Shown here piece after piece: positions 18,860-27,592 of a stretch of DNA of 64,000 nt. A model generated the notes under the pieces. The model was not told the DNA's origin, searched no databases, and saw only the letters and a list, made by a program, of their open reading frames with translations. Location: positions 1 to 64,000 of the forward strand of contig CAMATZ010000026.1 in NCBI GenBank assembly GCA_945861275.1, given 5' to 3'. Position 1 is the first letter of the stretch; every line of letters begins with the position of its first letter. A program made the position numbers and the translations under genes. The stretch comes from Bordetella parapertussis (GTDB lineage: Bacteria > Pseudomonadota > Gammaproteobacteria > Burkholderiales > SG8-41).

Positions 18860-19828
18860 GTGAAGCCGCTGGCAAAATTTTTCACCGCTGGTGTTGTGCT
18901 CTGTGGCTGCGTTATGGATGTGCATGCACAAGCGTACCCGGTCAGACCAATCCGCCTGATTGTGTCGGTGCAGCCGGGGGGCAATCTGGACTTGATCGGG
19001 CGCTCTGTCGCCGATAAGGTGAGCGAAGGCCTTGGGCAGCGCATGTTCGTCGAGAATCGGCCTGGCGCCAACAGTACTATTGGTCTTGCCAGTGTTGCGC
19101 GCGCGGCGCCCGACGGGTACACGCTGGTCATGGTGGCGCAAAGCGCAGTTGTGGCGGCGAAAATGATGCGTAATCCACCGTACGATCCGGTGCGCGATTT
19201 CGCCGGGGTAAGCCACATCGCGACGCTGCCGCAGATGCTGGTGGTGCATCCGTCGCTGCCGGTGAAGAGTGTTAAGGAATTCATCGCGTTTGCCAAAGCA
19301 CGTCCGGGCGAGATCAATTGCAGTTCATCGGGCAATGGATCAGGCTCGCATCTTGCGCTGGAGCTATTCAAGCGCCTGGCCGGTGTGCAGATTATGCGCA
19401 TACCGTACAACGGCGACGGCCCCGCCATTATCGATTTGCTGGGCGGGCAAGTGCCGGTGAAATTCGACAATCTGAGCACCTCGCTGCAACATGTGCGTGG
19501 TGCCAAGTTGCGTGCTTTGGGGATAACCAGCCCGGTGCGCAGCGTACTGCTGCCCGATGTGCCTGCCATCAGCGAAACCGTGCCCGGTTTTCAGGCGAGC
19601 ATATTCAACGGCATGATGGCGCCCGCCGCCACGCCGCCGGAAATCCTCAATCGAGTACACGCGGAAATTGTGAAATTCGTGCAAGCGCCGGAAATACGCA
19701 GCCGCTTTGCGAGCCAGGGTGTGGAGTTGCAGGCCAGCACCACGCCCGCTGAATTTACCGCCTACATCAAATCTGAAACTGCACGCTGGGCCAAGGTGCT
19801 GGACGAGGCGGGGATCAAGGCGGAGTGA
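18860..19828 (+). CDS. Bug/TctC-type tripartite tricarboxylate receptor
   Basis: A 322-residue periplasmic receptor, the second of a tandem pair. It has the signal peptide ending at VHAQAYPVRPIR and family motifs RLIVSVQPGGNLDLIGRSV, VENRPGANSTIG and CSSSGNGSGSHLALELF. The GTG at 18860 is preferred over one at 18848 because a ggagg site sits at the right distance. The usual second GGG of the ligand loop is reduced (QPGGNLD), which may reflect ligand change. Its ligand is unknown. Confidence 0.9.
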   Translation: MKPLAKFFTAGVVLCGCVMDVHAQAYPVRPIRLIVSVQPGGNLDLIGRSVADKVSEGLGQRMFVENRPGANSTIGLASVARAAPDGYTLVMVAQSAVVAAKMMRNPPYDPVRDFAGVSHIATLPQMLVVHPSLPVKSVKEFIAFAKARPGEINCSSSGNGSGSHLALELFKRLAGVQIMRIPYNGDGPAIIDLLGGQVPVKFDNLSTSLQHVRGAKLRALGITSPVRSVLLPDVPAISETVPGFQASIFNGMMAPAATPPEILNRVHAEIVKFVQAPEIRSRFASQGVELQASTTPAEFTAYIKSETARWAKVLDEAGIKAE

Positions 19829-19920
19829 ACGGTCGCAGGGTCAGGTCAAAAATACCGGCATTTAAAATACGCCGCCGCTTCATCCCCATGCTGTGCAGCC
19901 GGGCCTGAATCTGCAGCTGT

Positions 19921-20454
19921 CTACCACACCCGCAGTTTGACCTGGATGGCCACGGCGCCGTGGATGCGGTCTCCATAACTGGGAATCACGGTAATGTTGG
20001 CACCCAGTCGTTTTCCCTCAATCGCCAGCAGCGGTAACGGCGCCACAAACCAGCCGCCATCGCGCATGCGGGGATAACCATCAAAAGCGCCCACGACGAT
20101 GCCGGCGCTCACGCCGAGGCTTTCTACCGGTTGCCAGTGCAAGGGCCGCCATTGATAGGCAATATATTGGCTCCTTGCGCGATCGCTGTTTATAAACGTA
20201 CCCGCCATCAAGCCATGATTTTTGGCGATTAACACTTCGACACCAGCGCCTATATTGTTCGCGCGGAAATTCTTGCTGGAATCAAAGTGATGCGAATAAA
20301 GCCCGGGGTTTATCCACACCTGCGGCGCATATTCGCCGCTGCCAGCGCTGAATGCCTGTGCTGCAAACAATGCGGCGCAGATGGCCAGAATCAATCGAGT
20401 CATCCGTGGGAGCCAAAGCAAGCTCATGATTTTGCTGGAACCTGGGTCATTCAT
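19921..20454 (-). CDS. Predicted outer-membrane/exported beta-rich protein
   Basis: The 177 residues begin with a signal-like hydrophobic stretch (MTRLILAICAALFAAQAFSA inside the N-terminus) and continue with alternating aromatic/glycine beta-strand patterns, ending VKLRVW, a terminal aromatic typical of outer-membrane barrels. Segments such as WINPGLYSHHFDSSKNF and GDRIHGAVAIQVKL recur in a proteobacterial family sometimes misnamed glycerol-phosphate transporter. Internal ATGs at 20425-20427 and 20401-20403 are equally credible starts. Function is unknown. Confidence 0.65.
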   Translation of the reverse strand: MNDPGSSKIMSLLWLPRMTRLILAICAALFAAQAFSAGSGEYAPQVWINPGLYSHHFDSSKNFRANNIGAGVEVLIAKNHGLMAGTFINSDRARSQYIAYQWRPLHWQPVESLGVSAGIVVGAFDGYPRMRDGGWFVAPLPLLAIEGKRLGANITVIPSYGDRIHGAVAIQVKLRVW

Positions 20455-20471
20455 AAAAATACGCGCCTATC

Positions 20472-21056
20472 CTACCGAACCGATGATGCGGGTGTGGATG
20501 GCACAGCACCACCGGGTTGATGCGTTTGACTGTTGCGTGGCCGGGTATCGCTGGGAGCATCGAGCGACACAGAGCGCTTCAGCAACGTAAGCTCGAAAGT
20601 CCTGCCGCCGCGCTCCAGCACGACTTGCTGCTGCTTAATCTCGACCAGCGTCACGCCATCGCGCACCAGCCCGCCGGCACGCACCCGCACCGGCGGCGCG
20701 CCATCCACACTGAAGAGCGCCACACCGGTGCCGCGCCGGTTGCTGACGATGCCCTGTAACTGCACGCCTTCAACCTCGCGTGAGCCGGCTGCCGGCGCAT
20801 GCGCGCCAAACATCCGTGCCAACGCATCACTGCCGCCCGACGCCTGAGCGGCGTCAAGCGCCGGGCTCAGCGCAACCGCTTTGGAGAATTCGGGTACCCC
20901 GCTGCTGTTGGCGGTCAAGTGCATTGTCCATAGAACCGCACTGGTCACTGCGCACGCCGCTGCCAGCACGCCGATAGCAGCCAACGAAGCGCCGCCGCGC
21001 TCGCCGCAACGTGTATGCCGAAATGCGGTGGGTGTTATGCTGCGCAATCTGCTCAT
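20472..21056 (-). CDS. gspC: Type II secretion inner-membrane protein GspC
   Basis: A 194-residue bitopic protein with one N-terminal membrane helix (about 25-45, SLAAIGVLAAACAVTSAVLW) and a periplasmic HR domain (VQLQGIVSNRRGTGVALFSV) that touches the GspD secretin. No PDZ domain follows, giving the short form of GspC, as in many betaproteobacteria. The start MSRLRSITPT (ATG 21054-21056) is chosen because the longer frame upstream merely runs antisense to gspG. It is divergent from the rest of the gsp genes, which share its promoter region, an uncommon layout. Confidence 0.85.
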   Translation of the reverse strand: MSRLRSITPTAFRHTRCGERGGASLAAIGVLAAACAVTSAVLWTMHLTANSSGVPEFSKAVALSPALDAAQASGGSDALARMFGAHAPAAGSREVEGVQLQGIVSNRRGTGVALFSVDGAPPVRVRAGGLVRDGVTLVEIKQQQVVLERGGRTFELTLLKRSVSLDAPSDTRPRNSQTHQPGGAVPSTPASSVR

Positions 21057-21077
21057 AACCACAGTATAACTTGCCCC

Positions 21078-21106
21078 TGTGACTTCCGAAGCGTCAAGTC
21101 TATAAT
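21078..21106 (+). promoter_or_regulatory. Possible sigma70 promoter of the gsp operon
   Basis: A perfect TATAAT at 21101-21106 stands 11 bases ahead of the gspG ATG; a weak -35 (TGTGAC) lies 17 bases upstream. So short a leader leaves no obvious ribosome site, so the real start could also be further upstream. Confidence 0.35.
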
Positions 21107-21116
21107 CGTATATCCC

Positions 21117-21539
21117 ATGTCCCGTAACAAGAAATTCTGCGGCTTCACGCTGATCGAACTGATGGTTGTGCTGGTGATTCTCGGCGTGCTGGCAGCGTTG
21201 GTGGTGCCCAGCATTATCGGGCGCACCGACGATGCGCGCATTACCGCGGCGCGCACTGACATCGCGGCGATTTCGCAGGCGCTTAAACTCTACCGGCTGG
21301 ACAACGGCGTTTATCCCACCGCCGCCCAGGGCCTGGCGTCGCTGACGGTAAAGCCGACAGTGGCGCCGGTGCCATCCAACTGGAAACCCTACATCGAAAA
21401 GTTGCCGAACGATCCGTGGGGCCGTCCCTACGGCTATGCGCAGCCCGGTGTGAAAGGCGAGATGGATGTGTTCAGCTACGGCGCGGACGGCAAGCCCGGC
21501 GGTGAAGGCGCAGACGCGGACCTGGGGTCGTGGCAATAG
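21117..21539 (+). CDS. gspG: Type II secretion major pseudopilin GspG
   Basis: A 140-residue pseudopilin that polymerises into the periplasmic piston. It has a prepilin cleavage site and helix (CGFTLIELMVVLVILGVLAA; GspO cuts before the Phe, and Glu5 is present) and the GspG C-terminus with NDPWGRPYGYAQPG and a calcium-binding-like YGADGKPGGEGADADLGSW. This is the best-conserved gene of the operon and fixes its identity as T2SS rather than type IV pilus. Confidence 0.96.
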   Translation: MSRNKKFCGFTLIELMVVLVILGVLAALVVPSIIGRTDDARITAARTDIAAISQALKLYRLDNGVYPTAAQGLASLTVKPTVAPVPSNWKPYIEKLPNDPWGRPYGYAQPGVKGEMDVFSYGADGKPGGEGADADLGSWQ

Positions 21540-21555
21540 ACGTACCGGGGGCTTA

Positions 21556-22065
21556 ATGAGTGCACGCTGCAACAGGCTCGTGAGCGGATTCACGCTGGTG
21601 GAACTGATGGTGGTGCTGGTGGTGCTGGCCGTGACGGCGTCGCTGGTGAGCTGGAGTGTTTCGGCCGCGCGCGGGCACGGGTTGGAGAGCGCTGCCGAAC
21701 AGCTGGCGGCTACCCTGGAGCAGGCACGCTGGCAGGCGATCTCGGTTGGAACGCGCATCGCCTGGGAATTGCCGCAAACCAGCAGCGCCGCAGGCAGCAC
21801 GATGCCGGAGGCGCGCTGGTATGAGCAGACACAGGATGGTATCTGGCACTTGCGCGTAACGCCTGCCGCCGTCGTACCGTTCACTGGCGTCGCGCTCACA
21901 ATTACGCAACCGAGTTCTACCGGCGATGCCGTTGCGCGCGTGGTGCTGGGGCCCGAACCTGCAGGCGTGGCTGTTTGCATTTTGCTGATGCAGGAAGGCA
22001 GCACCGTTGCCGTGGCGAGCGACGGTATTGCACCTTTTGCCGTGCGGCGCGATGCACGCTGCTGA
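21556..22065 (+). CDS. gspH: Type II secretion minor pseudopilin GspH
   Basis: A 169-residue minor pseudopilin with prepilin motif SGFTLVELMVVLVVLAVTAS, followed by a variable beta domain (PEARWYEQTQDGIWHLRV). It helps cap the pseudopilus tip. It lies 16 bases after gspG and overlaps gspI by 14 bases. Confidence 0.88.
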   Translation: MSARCNRLVSGFTLVELMVVLVVLAVTASLVSWSVSAARGHGLESAAEQLAATLEQARWQAISVGTRIAWELPQTSSAAGSTMPEARWYEQTQDGIWHLRVTPAAVVPFTGVALTITQPSSTGDAVARVVLGPEPAGVAVCILLMQEGSTVAVASDGIAPFAVRRDARC

Positions 22066-22435
22066 TCACGCGGCCAGGTGTCGCCGGTGTGGTTTTACGC
22101 TGATCGAGGTGCTGGTTGCGCTGGCGATTGTTGCGGTCGCTCTCGGCGGCGGCCTGCGTGCGCTGGGGCAGTTAACGCAAAGTGCTGAACGCCTGCCGCA
22201 AGTGGTCGTTGCGCAGGCCTGTCTTGACAATGCGTTGGCGGCAGTGCGCTTGTCGGGCAGACGTCCAGCGGCGGGCGAACAGCGCACTGCCTGCACCCAA
22301 GGCCGGCATACGTTTGCGGTGGTACTGCACGTCATCGCTACACCCAATCCCAATTTGATGCGCATCGAAGGGCGCGTGCTCGATGCGCACGGGCATGCCA
22401 CGGTGCACGTGGTCAGCCTCGCCGGAGACGGTTGA
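22052..22435 (+). CDS. gspI: Type II secretion minor pseudopilin GspI
   Basis: A 127-residue minor pseudopilin with CGFTLIEVLVALAIVAVALG and the typical GspI C-terminal tail (VVVAQACLDNALAAVRLSG). With GspJ and GspK it forms the tip complex that starts pseudopilus assembly. Its ATG lies inside the end of gspH, and its stop overlaps the gspJ ATG (TGATG), so translation is coupled. Confidence 0.9.
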   Translation: MHAADHAARCRRCGFTLIEVLVALAIVAVALGGGLRALGQLTQSAERLPQVVVAQACLDNALAAVRLSGRRPAAGEQRTACTQGRHTFAVVLHVIATPNPNLMRIEGRVLDAHGHATVHVVSLAGDG

Positions 22436-23115
22436 TGAACCAGCCGCGCGGCTTCACGCTGATCGAGTTGCTGATTGCGCTTGCACTGTTCAGCATCATG
22501 AGTTTGCTCGCGTGGCGGGCACTGGATACGGTGCTGCAAAGCCGCGCTGCGGTGGAAACACCGGGGCGCGCCGCACTGGAACTGGCTGCGGCGTGGACGC
22601 AACTGGAAACCGACTTGCAGGCTGCGCGCAGCGCGCGTTTGATGGTCTCTTCAACAGCCACAAGTGTGGCAGCACCACATATCGTGGCCAGCGCGCAGCA
22701 GCTCACCTTGCTGCGTGCGCCTGCGCAATGCGCGGGATGCTGGGAAGGGGTGGTCTATGACATCGCGCAGCAAGACGGCGAGACGGTGTTGCGGCGGCGT
22801 AGCAGCGGGCTCCTTGCCACCAGCGAGGCGGCATTAGCTGCGCTGGCAATGCTGGCGCAATCTTCCGCAGGCGGGCAGCATGTCTTATTGCGCAGCGCCG
22901 CCAGCATGCGCATCGCCGCGTGGCGGGAATCGCCGCAGGGTTTGGGCGCGTGGTTGCCACTGGGTGCGGCCAGTACCAGCATATTCCCGGCAGCCACGGC
23001 GACACCTGCGCCACGTCAAGACCGTGAAAAAAATGCGCTTAAAGTGGAGTGGCTGTTGGGCGCACCGTGGGACGGCTGGGTGTCCAAAGTGGTATTACTG
23101 GAAAACCGCTGGTGA
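22435..23115 (+). CDS. gspJ: Type II secretion minor pseudopilin GspJ
   Basis: A 226-residue pseudopilin: RGFTLIELLIALALFSIMSL, then the GspJ phrase LAWRALDTVLQSRAAVE and a C-terminal beta domain. It belongs to the tip complex with GspI and GspK. The ATG at 22435 is used; a TTG one codon upstream is less likely. Confidence 0.92.
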   Translation: MNQPRGFTLIELLIALALFSIMSLLAWRALDTVLQSRAAVETPGRAALELAAAWTQLETDLQAARSARLMVSSTATSVAAPHIVASAQQLTLLRAPAQCAGCWEGVVYDIAQQDGETVLRRRSSGLLATSEAALAALAMLAQSSAGGQHVLLRSAASMRIAAWRESPQGLGAWLPLGAASTSIFPAATATPAPRQDREKNALKVEWLLGAPWDGWVSKVVLLENRW

Positions 23116-23119
23116 GCAC

Positions 23120-24151
23120 ATGACCCTATCGACTGGCGCTGGACGCATGCCTCAGCCTATACATCAGCACGGCGCCGCGCTGCTGGTGGCGCTGCTGATT
23201 GCCGCACTGGTGTCGATTACCTTGACCGGCATGCTGCAACGGCAATCCGCGCTGGCTGGTATCGAGTGGCAACTGCGCGAAACCACACAGGCGCGGCGCA
23301 TTTTGTATGGCGCGGAAGACTGGGCGCTGCAAATTCTGCGCGAAGACGCGCGCCGCTCGAGCATTGATCATCTGGGTGAGCCGTGGGCGATCCCGCTGCA
23401 GGAAGGACGGCTGGCGGATTTCCTTAAGGCATCCGCGGATAGCGGAGCGGCGTCCGTCACGCATCTGGATAACAGCCGCGTGCAGGACGTGTGGCTGTCC
23501 GGGCGCATTGTGGATGCGCACGCGCGTTATAACCTTATGCGCCTGGCGCTGGCCGGTGCGGCGCTGGCGCAGGAACGCGCCTTGTGGATGCGGGTTGCAG
23601 CGCAGGCGGGGCTGCCGCTGGCACTGGCGCAAGAGATCGCCGCGCGTTTTGCACCGCCTGCTGTCGCGGCCGCAGGCACGGGTGCGCCGTCACCACAGTT
23701 AACGCAGCCGCCGCTGTCGCTCGCCCAGTTAACCGTGCAGGTTCCTGCCGTGGCGCCGTGGGCCGCAGCATTGTCGGCACTGGTGGTCATTCTGCCCGAA
23801 TCCTCCACCATCAACGTGAATACCGCGGCCAAACCTGTGCTGATGGCGCTAATCCGCGGGCTCGATGACAAACACGCGGAGCGCTTGATTGACCTGCGGC
23901 GCAAAGCGCCATGGCGCGATCTCAATGCGCTTAATGCCGCGTTCGTCGAAAATCCGCTCACGCTCGATCAAACACAAGCGGGCGTGGTGTCACGCTACTT
24001 CATCGTCAGCGCCCGGGTACGCCTGGGTGCAAGCGGCACGGCGGACGCTCCGCGCGCAAGCGACGTGAGCATGACCACGACCGTGGAGCGCCTGGCGCCG
24101 GAAAACCGCATACGCATCGTGCGGCGCGACTTTGGCGCAGCATTGCAATAG
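23120..24151 (+). CDS. gspK: Type II secretion tip pseudopilin GspK
   Basis: The 343-residue large minor pseudopilin, with hydrophobic helix HGAALLVALLIAALVSITLT (no Glu5, as usual for GspK), the alpha domain with AHARYNLMRLAL, and the conserved C-terminal NVNTAAKPVLMALIRGLDDK (SAM-like helix-hairpin). It sits at the pseudopilus tip and stops growth. The operon is interrupted after this gene by the vapBC module. Confidence 0.92.
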   Translation: MTLSTGAGRMPQPIHQHGAALLVALLIAALVSITLTGMLQRQSALAGIEWQLRETTQARRILYGAEDWALQILREDARRSSIDHLGEPWAIPLQEGRLADFLKASADSGAASVTHLDNSRVQDVWLSGRIVDAHARYNLMRLALAGAALAQERALWMRVAAQAGLPLALAQEIAARFAPPAVAAAGTGAPSPQLTQPPLSLAQLTVQVPAVAPWAAALSALVVILPESSTINVNTAAKPVLMALIRGLDDKHAERLIDLRRKAPWRDLNALNAAFVENPLTLDQTQAGVVSRYFIVSARVRLGASGTADAPRASDVSMTTTVERLAPENRIRIVRRDFGAALQ

Positions 24152-24208
24152 GCGGTTAACGTAGACCGCCCAACCTCACCGCGCCGGCGAACGAACTTAA
24201 ACTTATGG

Positions 24209-24249
24209 TTGCGAATTGAGGTTTGATGCGATAGAATCACCGCATCAAA
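24209..24249 (+). promoter_or_regulatory. vapBC promoter with overlapping palindromic operator
   Basis: TTGCGA (24209-24214), 17-base spacer, TAGAAT (24232-24237). A perfect inverted repeat TTTGATGCG / CGCATCAAA (24222-24230 and 24241-24249) brackets the -10, as expected for autorepression by a VapB-type antitoxin. Confidence 0.65.
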
Positions 24250-24271
24250 ACATCAATTATGGAGGCGCATT

Positions 24272-24541
24272 GTGCGAACTACACTAGATATCGACGACGA
24301 CGTGCTGGTAGCGGCAAAGGAACTTGCCAGACAAAGAAATCTTTCCGCTGGCCAAGTGGTGTCCCAGTTGCTACGTAAGGTACTCACTGGCGTACTCACT
24401 GGCCGGACTGAAAACACCAGCGCTGCGGCAGACGCAGATTCGGACAATCACTATGTCGCCGGGTTTCGGCCATTTCCGGCCGGCAAGGCTGTGGTAACCA
24501 ACGAGGCCATTAATCGCCTGCGCGATACCGAAGGCGTGTAA
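24272..24541 (+). CDS. vapB: VapB-type ribbon-helix-helix antitoxin
   Basis: An 89-residue antitoxin: N-terminal ribbon-helix-helix (MRTTLDIDDDVLVAAKELAR, NLSAGQVVSQLLRKVL) for DNA binding and toxin-wrapping tail (ENTSAAADADSDNHYVAGFR). The GTG start follows a ggagg site. Its stop overlaps the toxin ATG (TAATG). A direct duplication of 12 bases (gtactcactggc, encoding VLTG twice) lies at the hinge. It should neutralise VapC and repress the operator just upstream. Confidence 0.9.
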   Translation: MRTTLDIDDDVLVAAKELARQRNLSAGQVVSQLLRKVLTGVLTGRTENTSAAADADSDNHYVAGFRPFPAGKAVVTNEAINRLRDTEGV

Positions 24542-24972
24542 TGCGTGCGCTATTGGATGTAAACGTGCTGATCGCATTGCTGGATGGCAGCCACATCCAT
24601 CACGGCTTGGTCACAGGCTGGCTATCCAGTAATCTTGGGGCGGGATGGGCATCCAGCCCCATCACGCAAAACGGGTGCATACGTATACTGTCGCAGCCGG
24701 GTTATCCCAATCAGGTGTCGGTAGCGCAGGTTGCTGAACGGCTTGCGGAGGCTACCCGGCATTCCTCCCACTTATTCTGGGCCGACGCCATCAGCTTATT
24801 GCAACCGGAATGTCTCATGTGGGACAGAATTTTGAGTTCAAGACAGGTAACCGATGTCTATTTACTGGCGCTGGCGGTCCGGCAAAATGGGCGGTTCGTC
24901 ACGCTGGACCGAGGCATTCCGCTCGCGGCGGTTGCCGGGGCACAGCCTCAGCATCTGGTGACGCTTTCGTAG
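24541..24972 (+). CDS. vapC: VapC-type PIN-domain toxin
   Basis: A 143-residue PIN ribonuclease of the subfamily paired with RHH antitoxins: catalytic acids in LLDVNVLIALLD (Asp6), the NGCIR stretch, TDVYLLALAV (Asp) and TLDRGI (Asp). All expected acidic residues are present, so it appears intact. Targets of this family are tRNA or rRNA sites. It sits inside the gsp operon in the same direction, so operon continuity across it needs readthrough. Confidence 0.9.
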   Translation: MRALLDVNVLIALLDGSHIHHGLVTGWLSSNLGAGWASSPITQNGCIRILSQPGYPNQVSVAQVAERLAEATRHSSHLFWADAISLLQPECLMWDRILSSRQVTDVYLLALAVRQNGRFVTLDRGIPLAAVAGAQPQHLVTLS

Positions 24973-25038
24973 TCAGCATTACGTTTCTAACCTACTTCAG
25001 CTCGTCCTTTGTTCATTTAATCCACTCCGCTGACGTCC

Positions 25039-26295
25039 ATGGCGCTTTCTTCATCTTCTGCGATTGCCGCGACATCAGCATCGTGGATTGCCTTGGCCCC
25101 GCACGACGCGGTGCATGGCGTGTGGCGTTTGTTTGAGAGCGCTGGCAATGCCGCTGCCAGCCTCGATGGAACGCTCGACCATATTGCCAGCCGCGTCGGC
25201 AACAGCGCTGACATTGTGATGGTTGCACCGCTAACGCGCTGCATCGTGATGGCGGTTGACTTGCCACTGCTGCACGGCGTAAAACTTCAGCAGGCACTGG
25301 CCAGTGTGCTGGGTGACAGATTAATTAGCGCCGGTGGCGCACAACATTACGCCGCCGCCCCCATCGAAGACGGACGCATACGCGAAGCAGCGGCGTGTGA
25401 TGCGGTATGGTTAAAGCAATGCACAGAGGCTATAGCGGCACATGGCCTGCGCGTTGTTCAGATCGTTCCGGAAGCGTGTCTGCTTGCCAAAGGTGCTGCA
25501 TGGTGGGGCCAATTGCAGGCAGAACAGCCGTCGGCATGGCTGATGCGCGCGGCAAATGGCGAAGCCGTGCGCGTCGCCGCGCCCTTGCTCGACGCCGTAG
25601 CAGTGTCCAGGGATGATACCGCGCACAAAAACTGGCAGTGGTTCGCCGACCCCGCTTGCGACAAGCCGCCTGCACCGGCTACCGCTCCTATACCTGCATT
25701 GAGCGCTGCCGCACTGATGCGACGTGCGGCAACCAGCGCATGGGATTTGCGCCAGTTTACATTCGCAGCACCTGACGGCGCGGCGCGATTTATGAACTGG
25801 TTTGCCAGCCTTGTGCGCCAGCGCAGCGGGCGCTTCGCGCTGGGCGCGTTGCTGGCTGTAGTGGCCGTCAATGTGCTGGGGCTTAATCTCTACGCCCTGA
25901 AGCAACAGCGCGAGATCAACGCCCGTCACGCCGAAATGGAGCGCATCGTTACACAAGCGTTGCCGGGAGCACCCCGTCTGCTCGAACCTGCGGTGCAACT
26001 GGAAGCGGCCTGGCAGCGTGCGCGTGGCGGCGCAAGTGATTCGGGCGCAGGCCTGCTGCTGGGAATTTTTGCGCAGACCGGTGATGCGCAAGCGCTGACA
26101 GCGCTCGATGTAGCCGAGCGCAGCCTGCGCGCAACTTACGCTGCCGGCCCGGCGCTGGAACGTAACTGGACAGCCTGCCAGAGTGCGGCGCTGCGTGTAT
26201 CGTTACAGCGCGCAGGCGTGCGTTGCACACGTGAAGGTGAACGGCTGTTGCTGGACTTTGCGCGCGAGCCGGTCGTGGCGCCCTCGAAAGGATAA
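25039..26295 (+). CDS. gspL: Type II secretion protein GspL
   Basis: The 418-residue inner-membrane protein that anchors the GspE ATPase: a cytoplasmic actin-like half (1-260), one membrane helix (about 274-292, FALGALLAVVAVNVLGLNLY) and a small periplasmic ferredoxin-like domain. Sequence conservation in this family is low, so the call also rests on order (K, L, M, N) and topology. It follows the vapBC module by 66 bases with a weak ribosome site. Confidence 0.88.
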   Translation: MALSSSSAIAATSASWIALAPHDAVHGVWRLFESAGNAAASLDGTLDHIASRVGNSADIVMVAPLTRCIVMAVDLPLLHGVKLQQALASVLGDRLISAGGAQHYAAAPIEDGRIREAAACDAVWLKQCTEAIAAHGLRVVQIVPEACLLAKGAAWWGQLQAEQPSAWLMRAANGEAVRVAAPLLDAVAVSRDDTAHKNWQWFADPACDKPPAPATAPIPALSAAALMRRAATSAWDLRQFTFAAPDGAARFMNWFASLVRQRSGRFALGALLAVVAVNVLGLNLYALKQQREINARHAEMERIVTQALPGAPRLLEPAVQLEAAWQRARGGASDSGAGLLLGIFAQTGDAQALTALDVAERSLRATYAAGPALERNWTACQSAALRVSLQRAGVRCTREGERLLLDFAREPVVAPSKG

Positions 26296-26304
26296 GGGGC
26301 AGGC

Positions 26305-26763
26305 ATGCTACAGCAACGCTGGAATCACGCCACTGCACGCGAGCGTTTGTTGCTGATCGCGATGGTTTTTGCGGTGTGTTGCGCAGTGCTGATTGCGGCT
26401 CTGGTGCGTCCCGCGTGGCGCGTGGTGCAATCTGCGCCGGCAACACTGAGCGCGCTGGAGGCGAAAGTGCTGACGATGCGCGCGCAGGCCGCACAACTGC
26501 GTGCGGCGCCGGCAGTGACGCCGGTGGTTGCCGCTGCGCCTGCGTCGGCCGAGCGGGAAATGGCAGGTCCGGGCGCAAGCGTTAGCGAAGTGCGCGATGC
26601 AGGGCGCGCCACCACCACCGTCAATCTCAAAGCCGTCGACAGTACGCGGCTCGCTGTATGGCTGGCCAAGCGCGAAGTGCGGGAACGGATACAGCGGCTA
26701 AACCTCACCCGCGATCCTGCCACTGGGCGCGCCACGGGTAGCGCGGTTTTGCGTACGCCTTGA
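26305..26763 (+). CDS. gspM: Type II secretion protein GspM
   Basis: A 152-residue protein with one N-terminal membrane helix (LLLIAMVFAVCCAVLIAALV) and a coiled/periplasmic domain. It pairs with GspL in the inner-membrane platform. Identified by size, topology (SARERLLL-like start, here TARERLLLIA) and position 9 bases after gspL. Confidence 0.85.
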   Translation: MLQQRWNHATARERLLLIAMVFAVCCAVLIAALVRPAWRVVQSAPATLSALEAKVLTMRAQAAQLRAAPAVTPVVAAAPASAEREMAGPGASVSEVRDAGRATTTVNLKAVDSTRLAVWLAKREVRERIQRLNLTRDPATGRATGSAVLRTP

Positions 26764-26779
26764 TGACGACGAGACGCCG

Positions 26780-27592
26780 ATGAGCCGCTGCTATTACAGC
26801 GTGAGCGCGCTGCTGCTGTTGGCATTGGCAACGGCTGCAATTGTTTACGCGGTTCCCGCGGCGTGGGTGGCGCAGCAACTTGCCAGTGCTACTGGCGGGC
26901 GCGTCATGCTGGCTCATGTGCGCGGCTTGTGGCATCGCGGCAGCGGCATGCTGGTGTTGTCCAGCGGCGCGGGCGGGGCCGACGCGGTGCATTGGGCGCA
27001 ACGCGTCGATTGGGATGCAGCGCCGCTGCACGGGCCCGTGCTGTGGGCATTGCGTGTCACGTGGCCAGAGGCAGGCCCGCCATTGGTCATCACGCTCGGT
27101 GTGGGCTTGTCCGGCTGGTCAGCGCAGGTTACGCCGTGGCGGGGTGTGATACCGCTAAGTGCGCTGGCAGGCCTGGGAGCGCCATTTAATACACTGGCAC
27201 TGGATGGCGAAGCGCAAATCGGTTTCACCGCGTTGCATTTTTCCCCGGCGCCCCCGGTCAGCGCAGCTCAGCAATCGAATGTGGAAATCAACATCGCGCA
27301 ACTGCGCTCGGCGTTGGCGCAAGGGGTGGTGTTGGGGGACTATCGCCTGCTCGGCAAGGCGAGCAGGGAAGGCGGCACGTTTGAGTTACGCACCGTGCAG
27401 GGCGCGTTAGTGCTGGAGGGCACTGGCCACTGCCGCAGCCCTGAACGATGGGGCCGGCTGTTGTGCGGTTTTGAAGGCACGGCACGCGCGGCGCGGCACG
27501 ATGACGCGTTACTTGGTAACCTATTGGGCTTGCTGGGCAAACGGCAAAGCCCGAACAGCAGTAAAAATCCCGTCACGGAGCTCCGATGGTAG
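26780..27592 (+). CDS. gspN: Type II secretion protein GspN
   Basis: A 270-residue exported/bitopic protein with N-terminal hydrophobic helix (VSALLLLALATAAIVYAVPA) and beta-rich periplasmic part including VRGLWHRGSGML, which resembles the GspN pattern. GspN is accessory and not found in all systems. Its stop lies inside the gspD start region (overlap of 7 bases). Confidence 0.85.
   Translation: MSRCYYSVSALLLLALATAAIVYAVPAAWVAQQLASATGGRVMLAHVRGLWHRGSGMLVLSSGAGGADAVHWAQRVDWDAAPLHGPVLWALRVTWPEAGPPLVITLGVGLSGWSAQVTPWRGVIPLSALAGLGAPFNTLALDGEAQIGFTALHFSPAPPVSAAQQSNVEINIAQLRSALAQGVVLGDYRLLGKASREGGTFELRTVQGALVLEGTGHCRSPERWGRLLCGFEGTARAARHDDALLGNLLGLLGKRQSPNSSKNPVTELRW

Noticed and set aside
19829-19920. 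A transposase relic after the second Bug gene
   Set aside because: Some phrases recall mobile-element flanks, but no frame gives a convincing protein motif.
21057-22004. The upstream extension of the gspC frame to 510 codons
   Set aside because: It runs antisense through gspG and gspH; only the last 194 codons encode GspC features.
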